The notes: a model not told the origin generated them from the sequence alone. Counted from the stretch's first letter, positions 1 through 11,989 are shown. The stretch is 64,000 nt of DNA from Margaritifera margaritifera (GCA_029931535.1 JAQPZY010001164.1:788501-852500), one strand, 5' to 3'. Made by a program: numbers and translations.

Positions 1-100
1 AAACATACTTGTATATGGTTATTATAAATGATTTTTATAGACCTGAAATCCTCTATTAAAGCCAGGGACTGAATTCGGTCTAAAGGAATCAGAACTTTAC

Positions 101-550
101 CTGTATATAATCATATTGTGAGCTGCTAGGCAGTGGTGAAAATGCTCTTCTGCTTGGAGGTGCTTGCTGGTTACCATGGTGACTTGGAGATGCAGACTTG
201 GCATGTTGTGGATATTGGGATTGCCCTGTCCCTCTTCTTGGCCCCTGGGGGCCACCAGGGGCTTGCTGGTACAAATCTACATCATTCACATAATTATTCT
301 GAGCTGGATATCCATTTATCATTTGCAGATTTTCTGGAATTGTTCTTAAACCTTGTCTTTCTGGTGCACTGGAAGTCCGTTCTGGGGAAACCCCCATTCT
401 TCCATAAATAGGATTTTGTGCATATGACACATGAGAGGGATCAGGGGTCAAGGACCGTGACCTCTCATAACCTGGTTTAGGTGGTGGTGCTTCCTCGTAT
501 ATGAAATAAGGTGGGTGCATTGAGGCAGGAAGGGTTTTTGCTTTTTGGAC
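101..550 (-). CDS. SRCIN1/KIAA1217-like: SRCIN1/KIAA1217-like gene, Pro/Ser-rich exon
   Basis: Minus-strand exon of exactly 150 codons, acceptor TTTTCTTTTAG|GTCCAA and donor ATACAG|GTAAAG, phase 0 at both ends. The peptide begins VQKAKTLPASMHPPYF and is rich in Pro, Ser, Gln and Tyr. It has several SP or TP sites (SLTPDP, GVSPER, SASPSHH, RAFSPLP), PxxP-like stretches (APPPKPGY, APPSRRAF) and Tyr residues in acidic or Pro contexts. In vertebrate relatives the region after the conserved block is a similar Tyr- and Pro-rich linker that binds SH3/SH2 partners; partner binding here is inferred. It is the last exon inside the window; the coiled coil and C-terminal AIP3-like region should lie left of position 1. 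Confidence 0.9.
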
Positions 551-878
551 CTAAAAGAAAATAACTTGCAAGCTTTCAAACTTTCTATATCTCCTGTATA
601 TCAGAGAATCCTCACATGTCATATACCATATATAGAATCTTAACCAAGTTCTTAATTACATCAGATAATTTTTTATGCACAATCCAGAGGTGCCAAAAAC
701 TACAAATGTGAAATAAAAATGTCAACTTTAAAAAAAATGGAGTCTGATCAAAAAATAGTAATACTTTAAACTTTTAGCCAACAATTTATTTCAGGCACTA
801 AAACTTACTTATTCCAAGTGCATTTTGGTTCAAATGTGTTTCCTAAAATCATTCTTCTTGCCATGTGACAGCCTGAAG

Positions 879-1015
879 TACCGTATATACTCGCTTATAA
901 GTCGGGTCCAACAGCAAACAACACAGACCCTGATCTGCCTGCACATCATGCAATGGTAGATCTGTGTCTATGAAGTTTGCAATTGGATCTGACTTATACA
1001 TCAGTATATATGGTA
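879..1015. mobile_element. Hairpin TIR element, copy 1 (single hybrid hairpin)
   Basis: Starts TACCGTATATACTCGCTTAT and ends with the near complement AGTATATATGGTA. Only one hairpin is present: its left arm is of the 'AACAACAYAGACCCTGATCT' type and its right arm of the other type (GATCTGTGTCTATGAAGTTT). TA at both ends suggests TA target duplication, as in mariner-like elements; no transposase is present. Confidence 0.85.
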
Positions 1016-1829
1016 AGTAGAGAAAAGGCAGCAAAGGCATGCTATTCATCTAATGTTGATGAGTTGTGTGTATCATTTTGAATTTCTTTTAACATGTATT
1101 TTGGATTAAGGTATAAATCTAATTGACCACTTTTGCTGTGACATCTTACTAGAACTTTCTCAGATTAATTAGTGATAAGCTGACACGATTTCTGATTGGT
1201 CAATATTTAATTGCTTTTGTGAGAGTGTGTGCTTATTAAGGCATGTGCAGATATTTTTTGTCTTTCTTCTTTTTTTGTAGAGAACTTTGTCTTCATTAAA
1301 AAATTTGCAAATTGTAAGTACTTAAAATAATTTCAATTAACATTTTTACATATAATTATTTATACACCTGAAAAAGTAATTAATAACAAGAGGTCCAAGA
1401 TGATCTGAATTTGCTCAACTGGCTGACATCTTTCTAAAAGTTAAATGTAACAGCAGCTGGCCAATAAATCTGGGTTTAGTATTATGATTCTGACATTTAA
1501 AGATTTGTATAGTTTTTAGTAATGGTAGCCATACTGGATGGTGGATCTGCATCATTTATGCCAACTTGTTTGCCTTATGCTATGATGCTTTCTGTGAAAT
1601 CGGGTCAACTTCTGTTGACCAGCTTTTGAGATGTCAATTACAGGTTTTTATATTTTTAGTAACACTGGCCATCTTAAATAATTAATCAGTATCAACTGTG
1701 CAAAAATTGAAAGGGCTTTACACCAGGATGTTTCTATAAAATTTGTGTAAATTCTGTTCAGCAGTTTTGTGAAGAAGTCATTTTTTTTTTTTTTTTTTTT
1801 TTAGTAACGTGACAATATTTTGAAAGATT

Positions 1830-2900
1830 AGCATCATTTGTACAAACTTGAAACATAACCCATAAATGACACATCTAAGTCAAAGAGGTAAGCTTAGGTT
1901 TTAAAAATTGATATGAGAATATATTGAATGGTTCTTGAGCTATTCTGGTTACATGCAACATCCCATGTAAATATATCAAGTTGATTGACAAGGGCCATAA
2001 CTCTGTCCAAAATGGAGTAGATCAGACTAATCCGAAAAAAAAAAGGGCACCAAGGTCAATGAGACAATGCTCACACCAAATTGTATCAGAAAATGTTGAA
2101 TGGTTCTTCAGCTATGCCAGTTGCAAACAATATTCTATGTGATGATATGAAGTTAGTTGTCAAGGGGCATAACTCTAACACAAACAGAGATGATGAGACA
2201 AAACCCATAAAAGGCACATCAAGGTATATAAGACAATGTACATACCAAACTGCATCATAATATACTGAATGGTTCCTGAGCTATTCTGATTACAAGGATC
2301 TGTTGTAAAAAGCACATATAAGTCTATGAAGGTAATTGTCAAGGATCATAACTTTGTTTAAAATGGAGTTGATGAGACACAACCCATAACAGTCTTATCT
2401 TAATCTTTGTGCACACTAAATTGCATCAGAACATGTTGAATGGTTCTTGAGTTATGCCTGTTACAAACAATATACAATGTCAAGATATGAACTTAATTGT
2501 CAAGGGCCAAAACTCTATCCAAAATCTAGTTGATGAGACAAAGCACATTAAAGGCGCATCTTGGTATATATGACAATGTGCATACACCAGAATATGTTAA
2601 ATAATTCCTGAGCTATGCTAGTTGCAAGTATCTGTTGTAATGAAGATTTCAAATTGATAGAAAAGGTGCAACAACTGTCAAAATTGGATGTGAAAAGACG
2701 AAACCTTTAAAAAAGCACATCTAAATATAATAGGTAATTCACCTACCAAATGACATCCAATTAAGTGTAGCTCTGGTGGTTACAAAAAGTGTGAATGGAT
2801 GAACAAACACACTGATGGACAGACAGAAAAGGTGATGAATACAGGGCTCCTGTATCTTGAGGCTGGGCTCTAATAAATATGAAATTTCAGACACCAATCT
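1830..2900. repeat. Diverged tandem repeats of roughly 170 bp
   Basis: About five copies of a unit marked by TTGAATGGTTCTTGAGCTAT, TTGTCAAGGGCCATAACTCT, AAAATGGAGTTGATGAGACA and AAGGCACATC. The array ends in GATGGACAGACAGAAAAGG, the kind of end seen on dispersed molluscan repeats. No coding potential. Confidence 0.8.
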
Positions 2901-3034
2901 GGAGGACAATTCTGCCAATTTACTCAATTATTCTTTTATAATCTCTGGTGGGTTTTAAACTTTATGAATAATACATTTTGCATGTAACAGGCACACTGAC
3001 TTCCTTTCTTTTTTAACTAAATTTGATAAAGATT

Positions 3035-3255
3035 TACCATATATACTTTTGTATAAACTGATACCAACTGCAAACTGCATAGATCCAGATCTGCCGTCTC
3101 ATAATGCGTCAGCAGATCTGGGTCTATGCAGTTTGTAAGGACTAATCAGTAGAACAAACAACATAGACCCTGATCTGCCGGCGCATTATACGGCTGCAGA
3201 TCAGGGTCTATGTTGTTTGCATTTGGATCTGGCTTATATGTGAGTATATATGGTA
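3035..3255. mobile_element. Hairpin TIR element, copy 2 (two hairpins)
   Basis: Best-preserved copy. Termini TACCATATATAC and GTATATATGGTA. Hairpin 1 has arms CAAACTGCATAGATCCAGAT and its complement around TAATGCG. Hairpin 2 has arms CAAACAACATAGACCCTGAT and a perfect complement around GCATTATAC. A roughly 20-bp spacer (AAGGACTAATCAGTAGAA) separates them. Confidence 0.92.
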
Positions 3256-3391
3256 TTTATTTTACACATAACACTAGAGAAAGTGAATTATGCTACTAAA
3301 GAAAATATAAATTACATGTTGACATTTTAATTGCTTCATACTGATGAAGAGGCATAAATGAACCACTGTCTCATAATATATCATATCTATC

Positions 3392-3599
3392 TGTTGATAC
3401 AACAAACCCAATTGCAAACAGCATACACCAACATCTGTTATCATATAATGGACCAGCAGATCAGGCTCTATACTGCTGGTTCTAATTCTGATTTTATGGG
3501 GAAAGCAGACCCGGATCTGCTAATGCATTATGCAACTTCAGATATGGGTCTGTGGGTTTTACAGTTGATTGTATGTTACACATGGATATATGTGGTATA
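3392..3599. mobile_element. Hairpin TIR element, copy 3 (diverged)
   Basis: Recognisable by CAGCAGATCAGGCTCTATAC, ACCCGGATCTGCTAATGCAT and TATGGGTCTGTGGGTTTTAC in the expected order, ending near TATATGTGGTA. Both hairpins have lost much pairing. It lies 140 bp from copy 2. Confidence 0.7.
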
Positions 3600-4649
3600 A
3601 ACTCCATCTGGTGCACTGTGTGCAAAAATAAAAAAACCCATCATTTATTTATGACACTGCAATCATTCAAAAGACTAATGTAAACTGATTACTGCAATGA
3701 CTAGACAGTTTAAGCAAAAGTATTATATGCATGTTGACATAATACATGCAAGTGCTTGATGAAAGTGTAGCAACCATGTTTTGTGGCATTACAGGAGACC
3801 CAAGTGAGACTGATACCTGGATGAAAATGGCATATGAATATTCTCCATATACCCCTTAAAAAATGATTATATACACACTTTTCAAAAGAAGAGGAAGAGG
3901 TTTGTGATCCGGTCTGAATAAAAAAAAGCAACAATGTAAAAAAAGTAGGTCACAGTTACCACTTTTGTCCATAACAAAGGATCTCATTGCATTATATTTT
4001 AAATTCTAAATATGAACCAATTTGACAAAGAGTTCTTGAACCAAAATAAATTGAGATTTGAAAAATAATGATAAAACCATTAAATTCGAAGAAAATTCCA
4101 TGGATTGCTATGTATTAGCTGCTGGATTACAGGTACTGCACATGTCTCACTCTTAGCCAAACTGGAAAAGTTGATCTCTGTTACCTACCTTTGCAAGTAA
4201 TGTACACCCAAGATAACTTTACCTCTCAAATTTCATGACAGCAATTGTTTCAGAGCAATAGAGCTAAATGCAGAAGCTTAATTTTGAGACATGTAGGAGC
4301 AATAAAAACAAGAACAATGATCTCATACAGGGTTACCTATGCCTCTGAAGCTTCACAGAGGAAACAGAAATAGTTTAAAGTGACTTATTTTCTGCACTAT
4401 ACTGGGTCAAAGTGGATGAGGTGTTAAAATGTAAACAAGATGGCAATATGTAATTTGTGAAAACAAAGAAGAAAATTGCAATTGGAAACGACAGTATCAT
4501 GAATCATACATACTAGCAGTGCATGACTGACCCTGAAAAGCATTGACCAATAGGTCTCAGTGGCCTTGATCATGACCATGACCTTTTAGCCCTACTAGCA
4601 ATCAGTTCATTCCTTGCCCTAAAGGCAAACCATTTGAGAATTTTGCTGA

Positions 4650-5400
4650 AAGAAGATTTTGTAGAAAACTGTCAATATTTGTGTCATTGTGATCTTGACC
4701 TTCAAGCTGCTATGTGACCTACAATTAAAGTTATTGTGCAAAAATCATATTACTTCTTTAAGTCATAGTGAACATGACATTTGACTTTTGACCTCAAAAT
4801 ATTCAAGTATCTTCTGGCCTCTTGTGCAACCAATGGAAAATATTTGGTCATGGCACATAATTTAGAATTAAAATTATTGTGCACAGATTATTTTTCTTCT
4901 TTCAGTCAGTCACCCTGACTTTGATATTTTGACTCCAAAATCAACAGATTAGTTCACATTACAAATTACATCACCCTCTATAAATAAAGCCATTATTATT
5001 ATTATTATCATTAATTATTATTAGTCTTCCTTAACCCAAGTGCATGCCATCCACAAAGTTTGGTGGACGTATGTGATTAAGAACTAAAGTTATGGTGCAG
5101 AATTTCTTCTTTTTTCAGTCCAAGTGACATTGATTTTTGACCTTTTGACTCCAACACTGTTAAGCATCTTTGTTACACTAAGTGCAAGCCATCGACAAAG
5201 TTTTGGCAAGGTACATGATCCAGAACAAAAGTTATTGTACAGAAACGATTTTTCTTCTTTCAGTTCCAGAGACTCTGACCTTGGATCTTTTCACTCCAAA
5301 ATCAATAGGCTTCTCCCTTCTTTAAGTGCAAGCCATCCACAAGTTTGGTTAAAGGTCCATGATCGAGAACTTAAAAGTTACAAGTTATCTGTGGATTTTT
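4650..5400. repeat. Mollusc-type diverged repeat with TGACCTTTGACC-like motifs
   Basis: Roughly 150-bp units marked by AAGTTATTGTGCAGAAA, TTTTTCTTCTTTCAGT, TGACTTTTGACCTTTTGAC-like blocks, AAAATCAATAGGCTTCT and GCAAGCCATCCACAAAGTTT. About four diverged units are visible, with remnants at 5680-5760. The same unit begins at 63880. I recall this repeat type as widespread in bivalves and gastropods; that is recall, not a search. Confidence 0.78.
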
Positions 5401-6469
5401 CAATGAGTCTGACAATTCACAGCAGAGTTAGCAAATATGCGGATTTTCTTGTCGCTGATAACTGTTTTTGCGAGGTTTTAGTGGTTTTTCTCTGCATTTT
5501 CTGTCTAAGAAATACATCCTGTCAAATCCTTGTCAAAACCATATAACACGCTGATTGTGCTAGGCAGCATGTAAAGATAAATGTCTTTCAACTGAAAGAA
5601 GAAATAAAAATACAATGCCAACTTCCAGATAACAAATACTTTCACTCCAGCACTACAAAGTCTAAGATTTTTAATCTGCAGTTTTTTGTGGATTTTTCAA
5701 TGAACTTTGCAGAATTTTTCGTCAAGGTTCTTTCGGTCACCATGAAGTTATTGTGCAGAAACCAAAATGGATGGATGGATGGGTTAACAGATGGAGAATG
5801 TCATAAAATTATATTTTCCGCCTTATGGCAGGCATACAAAAGTGATAAAAAACCTCAATATAGTTGTGCAGATAAATCTTAAATATGTTCCTTCGATAAT
5901 ACTTACCCGATCATAATACATTAGGATTACAACCACTACCCAGTAAATCTTACCCTCTCAAGCTTGTTGTTAGCAACAACAGTGTTAAAAGTCATCTGCC
6001 CACCTAGGTGGGAGTCAGACATGAGTGATCTCCCCTTGGATAGAGGGATTGGCACTAAAATCCAGTCCATGCTTCAGTAACTACTGGAGCAGATATGCAT
6101 GCTCTGTAACTGCTGCAGGGAGGATGGGAGTGTGTGCCCTTATTACGATCAGGCAAGCATTATTGAAGAAACATATTTTACTTCAAAAAAAATTTTTTCG
6201 TTCAAAAGTGTTACCAGATCATAATACATTAGCAGATTAGGTAAGAGGTGGAGAGAGTTACATTCCATTACCCCGGAGAAGGCAAAATCTCTGAACCCCT
6301 AATGTATGAGAAGCAGCTGCAAATCTTGTGAGAGATACGGGCTAAAGTAAGCATCTCAATATGCCCAGATATGGCTAGTAGGGAAAAATGTTCCAACCCA
6401 AAATTCAGCTGGTCAAGTGGCTGCATCATTGTGAAAATGCTGAACAAAATGGCAAGGTAGCCTGTTGTG

Positions 6470-6802
6470 CTGCTGCTATTGGTCCCACCTAGTCAAACTT
6501 AGCCATTTTGGGATGAAAGATTTCTGAAAGTTGTCTCTGACCTCTATTCCACGGCTTGGATAATGTCAGTTTGGAAAGAGTTACTCCCATATGCTATGCA
6601 ACATACTGGTACTGTCCTAACCTCTTGAGCCAATGCTTAATAAACTCATATGGCCTTGGGTTAGTTCTTTACACACAGCAAATAACCCGTTGTATCTGGG
6701 ATAGAGCCTGAGCTCAGATATCGTCCTTTCCTTCTTCAATGAAAGAGATAAACCAGATCTCCCTCTTCTCACTGGCTCAGTATCTTTCAGGTACCTGTTC
6801 AA
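6470..6802 (-). pseudogene. Tyrosine recombinase remnant of the DIRS-like element
   Basis: Minus-strand fragments in more than one frame. The first (6802-6617) reads YLKDTEPVRRGRSGLSLSLK, like the 'YL..T...R......LF.S..K' region of DIRS integrases. Further downstream (about 6610-6500) comes IIQAVEWRSETTFRN, like the 'GW.S..TF..FY' end of the family where the catalytic Tyr should be; the expected F-Y is replaced here (TFRNLSS), so the catalytic Tyr is apparently lost. Non-functional. Confidence 0.7.
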
Positions 6803-7247
6803 AGCACAAGGAAAGGGATTTCACAACAGAGGAGTGATTATTCATGAGCAGGATCATGTTCTTTGAAATGAAATCAAATCTTTGTGGTGAAACAGCAAAT
6901 AGTCCTGATCAACCTACACTGATTCTGCTGTAGCTAGAATGACTAGGAAGCAGTTTTATATGACGGTTGAATCAATGAGGATTTATACAATGATTCTGAA
7001 GGTGATTTATTCAACCATGTCAGACCCCATGGTTGATTCCATTTGGTACACAAAACTCAAAACCTTTGGTCGAGACAAATCAAAGTTTCTCAGGATGCTG
7101 GAGAGATCTTAGTTCTGGCCTATATCCTCCTTTCCATGATGATGAAATGTGTACAAGATTATGGAATGGTAGCTTTCTATTGTGATGGTGGCCAACTTCT
7201 CTTTAAAGAGCCAAAGGAGAAGTTATTTGTTGTAGAACGTTTATCCA

Positions 7248-7465
7248 TTATTTTTCCCACTTAAGGGGAGCAATCAGGACCAGACAGCACTCTAATTCCC
7301 TCACTTTCTGCAAGACTTTAGGAATCAGAGTGATTGAAGGAAATACATATGTATCTAGACCATTCCAGTTCATGGAAAGTGTGTTCAACAGCCCAGATCT
7401 TTGGACTGGGAAGACAAAGGTTGGCAGCTTTGCATTCCACCGTGTTGCCAATAAAACCATGATTG
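7248..7465 (-). pseudogene. DIRS-like polyprotein remnant downstream of RT-RNase H
   Basis: A minus-strand open stretch reads LLATRWNAKLPTFVFPVQ, then LSMNWNGLDTYVFPS, then LIPKVLQKVRELECCLVLIA. This matches the conserved DIRS block of the form 'DLFATR.N.KLP.FVSPVPD..AWAVDALS..W.G..AYAFPP..LI..VL.KI' (family recall). The frame is broken on both sides. Confidence 0.72.
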
Positions 7466-8235
7466 GTCAACCCCAGTGGGCGCAGATTCATCTGAATACA
7501 TAGGGGTAAAGAGAACATTGAATTTTAATTGGTTGATTCCATCAGCAACATGAGATCACTAGGACACTGAGTTTGTCCAGGATAGGGCAGACTTGGATAT
7601 GGATTTGTTTATGATAACACACAAGAAAATCCAAAACCAGAAGGCAGAGATATAGGCATTTGGTTTCCCCTTGCCTTCTGATGTAATTACCACAGAAGAG
7701 GTGGACAGAATAAGAACGCCCTTCTCAGACAGTGTCTCCTGCCATGATTGAAATGCACTGAATATACAAACTGTTGAATATTTCTAATTCCAAAAAAATG
7801 CAATGGTGTAGTCACTTGTTGAAATTGGTACTGCATGATATTGTGCTACATGATCTGTGATCCTTTATATATGAAATAAGAACAAGTCTATGTCAATTGT
7901 ATTGCTGTTTATTTATATACTGAATTTATTTTGAATAAATCAATGTAACAAAGAAAATTTTCTTTTTTGGACTGCAAACCTATGTAAGTGTAGAGGTTTC
8001 AAATTACTGGCATTGAACCTGTGACTGAAAACCATTTGATCTGGTGAAAACAGCATTACACTACCCCATGGCCATTACTGCAAGAGTGGTAAACCTTATC
8101 TGATCGACAAGCATATGGCTTAGTCTTCTATAGACATCGTCAGATCATGTAAGGACAATGGAACTTGTGAGTGTGAGTCCTCATATACATAAGAATGGAG
8201 TTACACAGTAGCCTCCTGCATTGCATGCAACATAG

Positions 8236-9022
8236 CTAGTGAAGAATGCTACGAAAGACAATGAACTGAAATGGTGGTCTGGTAATACTGCGATAATGTA
8301 ATCTCCAGATGATCATTGAGCAAATCGTCAATGGTCTATGAATAGTATTGGTCATCTGGGACTGTATCATTGTCATAGCCAGTACCGGTTTGTTACACAG
8401 CTGGTATTGGGGGGGGTGTGTGCCAGAACTATCTGGTGTTCCATGCATGAATTGTCAAAGGTCGGAGAATGGTACTCAGCATCAGGGACTGGATTGTCAT
8501 CTTAGCCAATGCCAGGTTGGAAGTTGTGATAGACTGTGCTGGAGTTGTACGACATGGATACATAATGGCACAGGGCTGACATGGATCTATAATGGCACAG
8601 GGCTGACATGGATCCATAATGGCACAGGGCTGACATGGATCCATAATGGCATCAGGGACTGGATTGTTATCTTAGCCAATGCCAGGTTGGAAGTTGTGAT
8701 AGACTGTGCTGGAGCTGTACGACATGGATCCATAATGGCATCAGGGACTGGATTGTTATCTTAGCCAATGCCAGGTTGGAAGTTGTGATAGACTGTGCTG
8801 GAGCTGTACGACATGGATCCATAACGGCACAGGGCTGACATGGATCCATAATGGCATCAGAGACTGGATTGTTATCTTAGCCAATGCCAGGTTGGAAGTT
8901 GTGATAGACTGTGCTGGAGCTGTACGACATGGATCCATAATGGCACAGGGCTGACATGGATCCATAATGGCATCAGACCGACATAGGTCAACAATGGCAC
9001 TGGACCTACATGGATCCGTCAT
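8236..9022. repeat. Composite tandem repeat inside the DIRS-like element
   Basis: A unit of roughly 90 bp (containing TCTTAGCCAATGCCAGGTTG and AGTTGTGATAGACTGTGCTG) recurs four times, starting near 8479, 8651, 8741 and 8856. Between copies a 27-bp subunit (CAGGGCTGACATGGATCCAT plus AATGGCA) is present zero to three times. The 5' part (8236-8478) is a more diverged version. Open frames across it arise from the repetition. Confidence 0.85.
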
Positions 9023-9044
9023 GACAGTGGGAGACCGTAACTAT

Positions 9045-9860
9045 ATAGAAACCTTCACTCTTCAATGCTAGTGCTGGTTTTATTATGTCAGGATGGGATA
9101 AGATGGGATATTGATCACTGTACCCAGTTGCTCCAGGCATAAGTTAAGGCCATGTCGGACTTGGTATTGACTATAGCAAAACCTCTGCTGCCAAAGTCCT
9201 TTCCTGACAGACAGAGGCCATATGCTTTTTGACCATTTACAAAGCTGCAACACATTGTGATGGAAACAGGGCCTGTACTGGTGATGTCCGGCTTGAGTTC
9301 GTAATGGCACTGGAAGGCCATTACTGTATAGAGGCCATTTGCTCTTTGATGCTGGTGCCGCATTTCATGATGCCAGAATTGCTGTAAGATGGAATATTGA
9401 TTACCATACCCAGTCCCTCCAGGCATCACTTGAGGCCATGTTGGATCCAGTATTGAGTGTAGCCAATCACCTCTGATGCCAGAGTCCATCCCTGGTTCAA
9501 GCAGGCAGCCGTACTAAGCTGGTACTGGTCCTATACGTACTGATGAGAAGACCTGTTCTGATCATGGTTAAAGCTGCAGCTGAGGTGGCAATACTGATGG
9601 CTTCTGCATCTATGTGATATGTTTCCTTGCTCTCTCACTTACCCAGCTGCTCTACTGGCCAAGACAGTCACCCATATATTCTCTGACTGAAGTATGCATA
9701 TGTCACAGGTATGACCTGAATTGCACCCCATAAAATCTATGTGGTGTGTTTCCTTGCTCTCTCACTTGCCCAGTTACTGTCCAAGATGGTTGCCCATATA
9801 TTCTCTGACTGTCGTGTGCACTTGTCACAGGTATGACCCGAATTGAACCGCATAAAAAGT
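9045..9860. repeat. Diverged direct duplications beside the composite repeat
   Basis: Two partial duplications are visible: a roughly 130-bp stretch (TACCCAG...CTCCAGGCAT...GAGGCCATGT) at about 9050-9175 and again at about 9330-9465; and a roughly 113-bp stretch (GTTTCCTTGCTCTCTCACTT...CATATATTCTCTGACTG...GTCACAGGTATGACC) at about 9625-9715 and 9745-9840. They extend the repeat-rich half of the DIRS-like element. Confidence 0.7.
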
Positions 9861-10557
9861 CCTGCCCATTGTGTTGATACCTGTAATTATGGAGAGCAAA
9901 ACAACAACATATACAGGTGAAAGCAGTCAAGCATTGCATAACTTACCATGAAAAGGATGCTAAAGACAAGCATGAATGTCTAAAATAATTACATGAATGA
10001 CTTTACGGTATGTAATACTAGACAATCAGTTTACAGACTTCATATAACAGGTCAAGTACTGAGATTGAATTGACATACTATAGACCTTGGCGCAGGCAAT
10101 TAAAATGGCACTGACATCTATATCGTAAAATTAAGGTACACCAATAAAGTGTGAATTTTTCATCTCAGCTAAAACAGACTATGAAATAGACAGAAATATA
10201 TTTGGGGTATACTTCACTGGGTGAGAAAATTCCTTAGAATCATTCCAAATGTAGAAAACTCCTTAGAATCATTCCAAATGAAGAAAACAAAAGGCAACTG
10301 AAAATGGTTTTGAGAAGTCTGCAAAAGAGCATGCTTCCAAGCATGAGTAGAAGTAGTAACTGAAGTATGGACAGGATTTAGCATCAATCCCTCAATCCAA
10401 GGGGAGATCACTTTTGTGTGACTACCATATTGAAGGCCGATGACTTGTAACAATTTAGTTGTGAACAACAAGCTTGGGAGAGTTGGATTTGTGAGCTAGT
10501 AGTCGTACTCCTAATGTATTATGATCGGGTACATATTTGAAGAAGAAATGGAATTAC

Positions 10558-10720
10558 CTGCCCAGTAATTGCTGTTGCAGGTGTGCTGATGCCATGGTAT
10601 TCTAAGGGCAAGGTAGGGGTTTGAATGGTGCGACCTCTAACCTCAGGTTTATCAAACGTTTTCTGTGGTTCTGTACTGTCACATTTGTGAATCTTCAAAA
10701 CTGTTCTGTCCTTAATATCT
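10558..10720 (-). CDS. SRCIN1/KIAA1217-like: SRCIN1/KIAA1217-like gene, 'DIKDRTVLKIHK' exon
   Basis: Minus-strand exon of 163 bases with acceptor TATATTTTGCAG|AGATAT and donor GGGCAG|GTAATT, phase 2 in and phase 0 out. Joined to the previous exon it reads EDLK-DIKDRTVLKIHKCD, the same continuation as the vertebrate 'DV-R-DIQDRSIIKIY' segment. The rest is a low-complexity linker ending in TPATAITGQ. The right terminus of a DIRS-like retroelement (5881-10538) stops about 20 bases beyond the donor, so the first bases of this intron are all that separate the exon from the insertion. Confidence 0.95.
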
Positions 10721-10859
10721 CTGCAAAATATAGAAAAAATATAATTATACAAATGAAGAATCACTCCTGGTTAGTACTGTTGTGTTTCCCCTCGGATCTA
10801 AAAAGTGCATGGTAATTATCATCCAAAATGGCTACTTTAAACATGTACCTTATAATCAA

Positions 10860-11090
10860 AAGGGTGCCTTTTTTCATGAACTCTTGTTGCTGTTGTTTTT
10901 TATTATTATATCATCATCATACTATTATTGTTGCTGTTGTAAAATTAAGAAATCTACAAGGGGAGTAGTCTGACTTTTAAGTTTTAAAAATCCTTTGTTT
11001 CACATGCAGTCTGCCCAAAAAAGCTACAAGAGAAAAATCCTTGATACAACTTTTTTCATTATTAATTTTTTTTTTTTTTTTTTTATCTAT
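10860..11090. repeat. Low-complexity T-rich stretch
   Basis: TTATTATTATATCATCATCATACTATTATTG-type trinucleotide variation at 10897-10935 and a poly-T tract at 11066-11085. Confidence 0.7.
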
Positions 11091-11989
11091 AATGATATAA
11101 CCAGTCAGTAGTATTTGTTGTATCCTTAGATTTTGTCCTATAGAGAATGTAGTGTTACTGCTAATTTTTCCTCTTTGATTTTCAGCTTTAATTTGGATCC
11201 ATAAACTACATGGATGTCATTCAATTCTTAACTGAAAACTACAAAACCTGTCAGAAATTATTTGCTAAAAACACAGCTTTTCTGACAGGTTAAGATGCAA
11301 TGCATTGCCATCTCATGTCACCTGTAGCTTCTCTGATGAAGGGACATTAATCAGCATGTCATTTAGACTAATTGGCCATACCCAGCCATTGACTGCAAAG
11401 ATAATTCATGTTGGAAAAGATAATCCCTTCAATCATATCTACTCAACTGTGTCAAAATATTGTCCAGTGAATGCACATTTCCAATAACCAAAGACCTCCT
11501 TTATACATCACAACATGGTGTTAATCAGTGGTGATCTGCTACAGAATGAATGCCCTAAGCTTTGGGTACAGGTATATTACCATTTACATCCATAAAAAAT
11601 GTTAAATTAAACCAAATGTAAGTGACTGTTTACATTTGTGAGAAAAGAAAAGGGCATTATGCAACTGAAAAATGGCAAGTTGTTGAAAAAAAATGCCAGG
11701 TGTGATCTAAGAAATAACATGGCATGGAGAAAAAACTGTCTAGCACGGGAAAAGAATAGCATGGTGGGGCACCATCCTAAAATGGCCTGGAGGAAACACT
11801 GTACTACAAATGATCAGTTTGCACATTAGTTTTAAAGATCCTTGTTTTCCCATGTTTGTGAAATCTTGGACAGTTGAAAATATACATCACCTGGAACAGT
11901 AGTTAAGTTACTGCTGTTTACATAAAGAATGAAAACAAATGTTCCACAGAATCCAGTGTCTCACCTGCATCCTTATGCTCATCAGGATA

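Larger units (their letters stand above)
5881..10538 (-). mobile_element. Decayed DIRS-like tyrosine-recombinase retroelement
   Basis: Both ends carry the same sequence inverted: ACCCGATCATAATACATTAG on the left (5915 on) and its complement on the right (10512-10531). The similarity runs about 230 bp inward (shared GTGATCTCCCCTTGGAT and CTTCAGTTACTAC-type segments). Another copy of the terminal motif lies inside at about 6212-6240, where a DIRS internal complementary region would be, near the 3' end of a minus-strand element. Minus-strand coding remnants support this: a block at 7465-7248 (RWNAKLPTFVFPVQ...PKVLQKVRE) like the segment after RT-RNase H in DIRS elements, and a tyrosine-recombinase-like part at 6802-6470 (YLKDTEPVRRGRSGLSLS, then IIQAVEWRSETTFRN). 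Stops and frameshifts break it throughout. The upstream half (8.0-9.9 kb) is taken over by tandem repeats. Confidence 0.82.
551..10557 (-). other. Intron (10.0 kb) between the 'DIKDR' and Pro-rich exons
   Basis: Bounded on the minus strand by GTAATT (10557) and TTTTAG (551). It holds three copies of the hairpin TIR element (0.88, 3.0 and 3.4 kb), diverged tandem repeats (1.83-2.9 and 4.6-5.4 kb) and the DIRS-like element (5.88-10.54 kb). The remaining stretches, such as 1.02-1.8 and 3.6-4.5 kb, are AT-rich with no coding signal that I could find. No extra phase-0 exon was recognised, but a short one could be missed. Confidence 0.8.
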
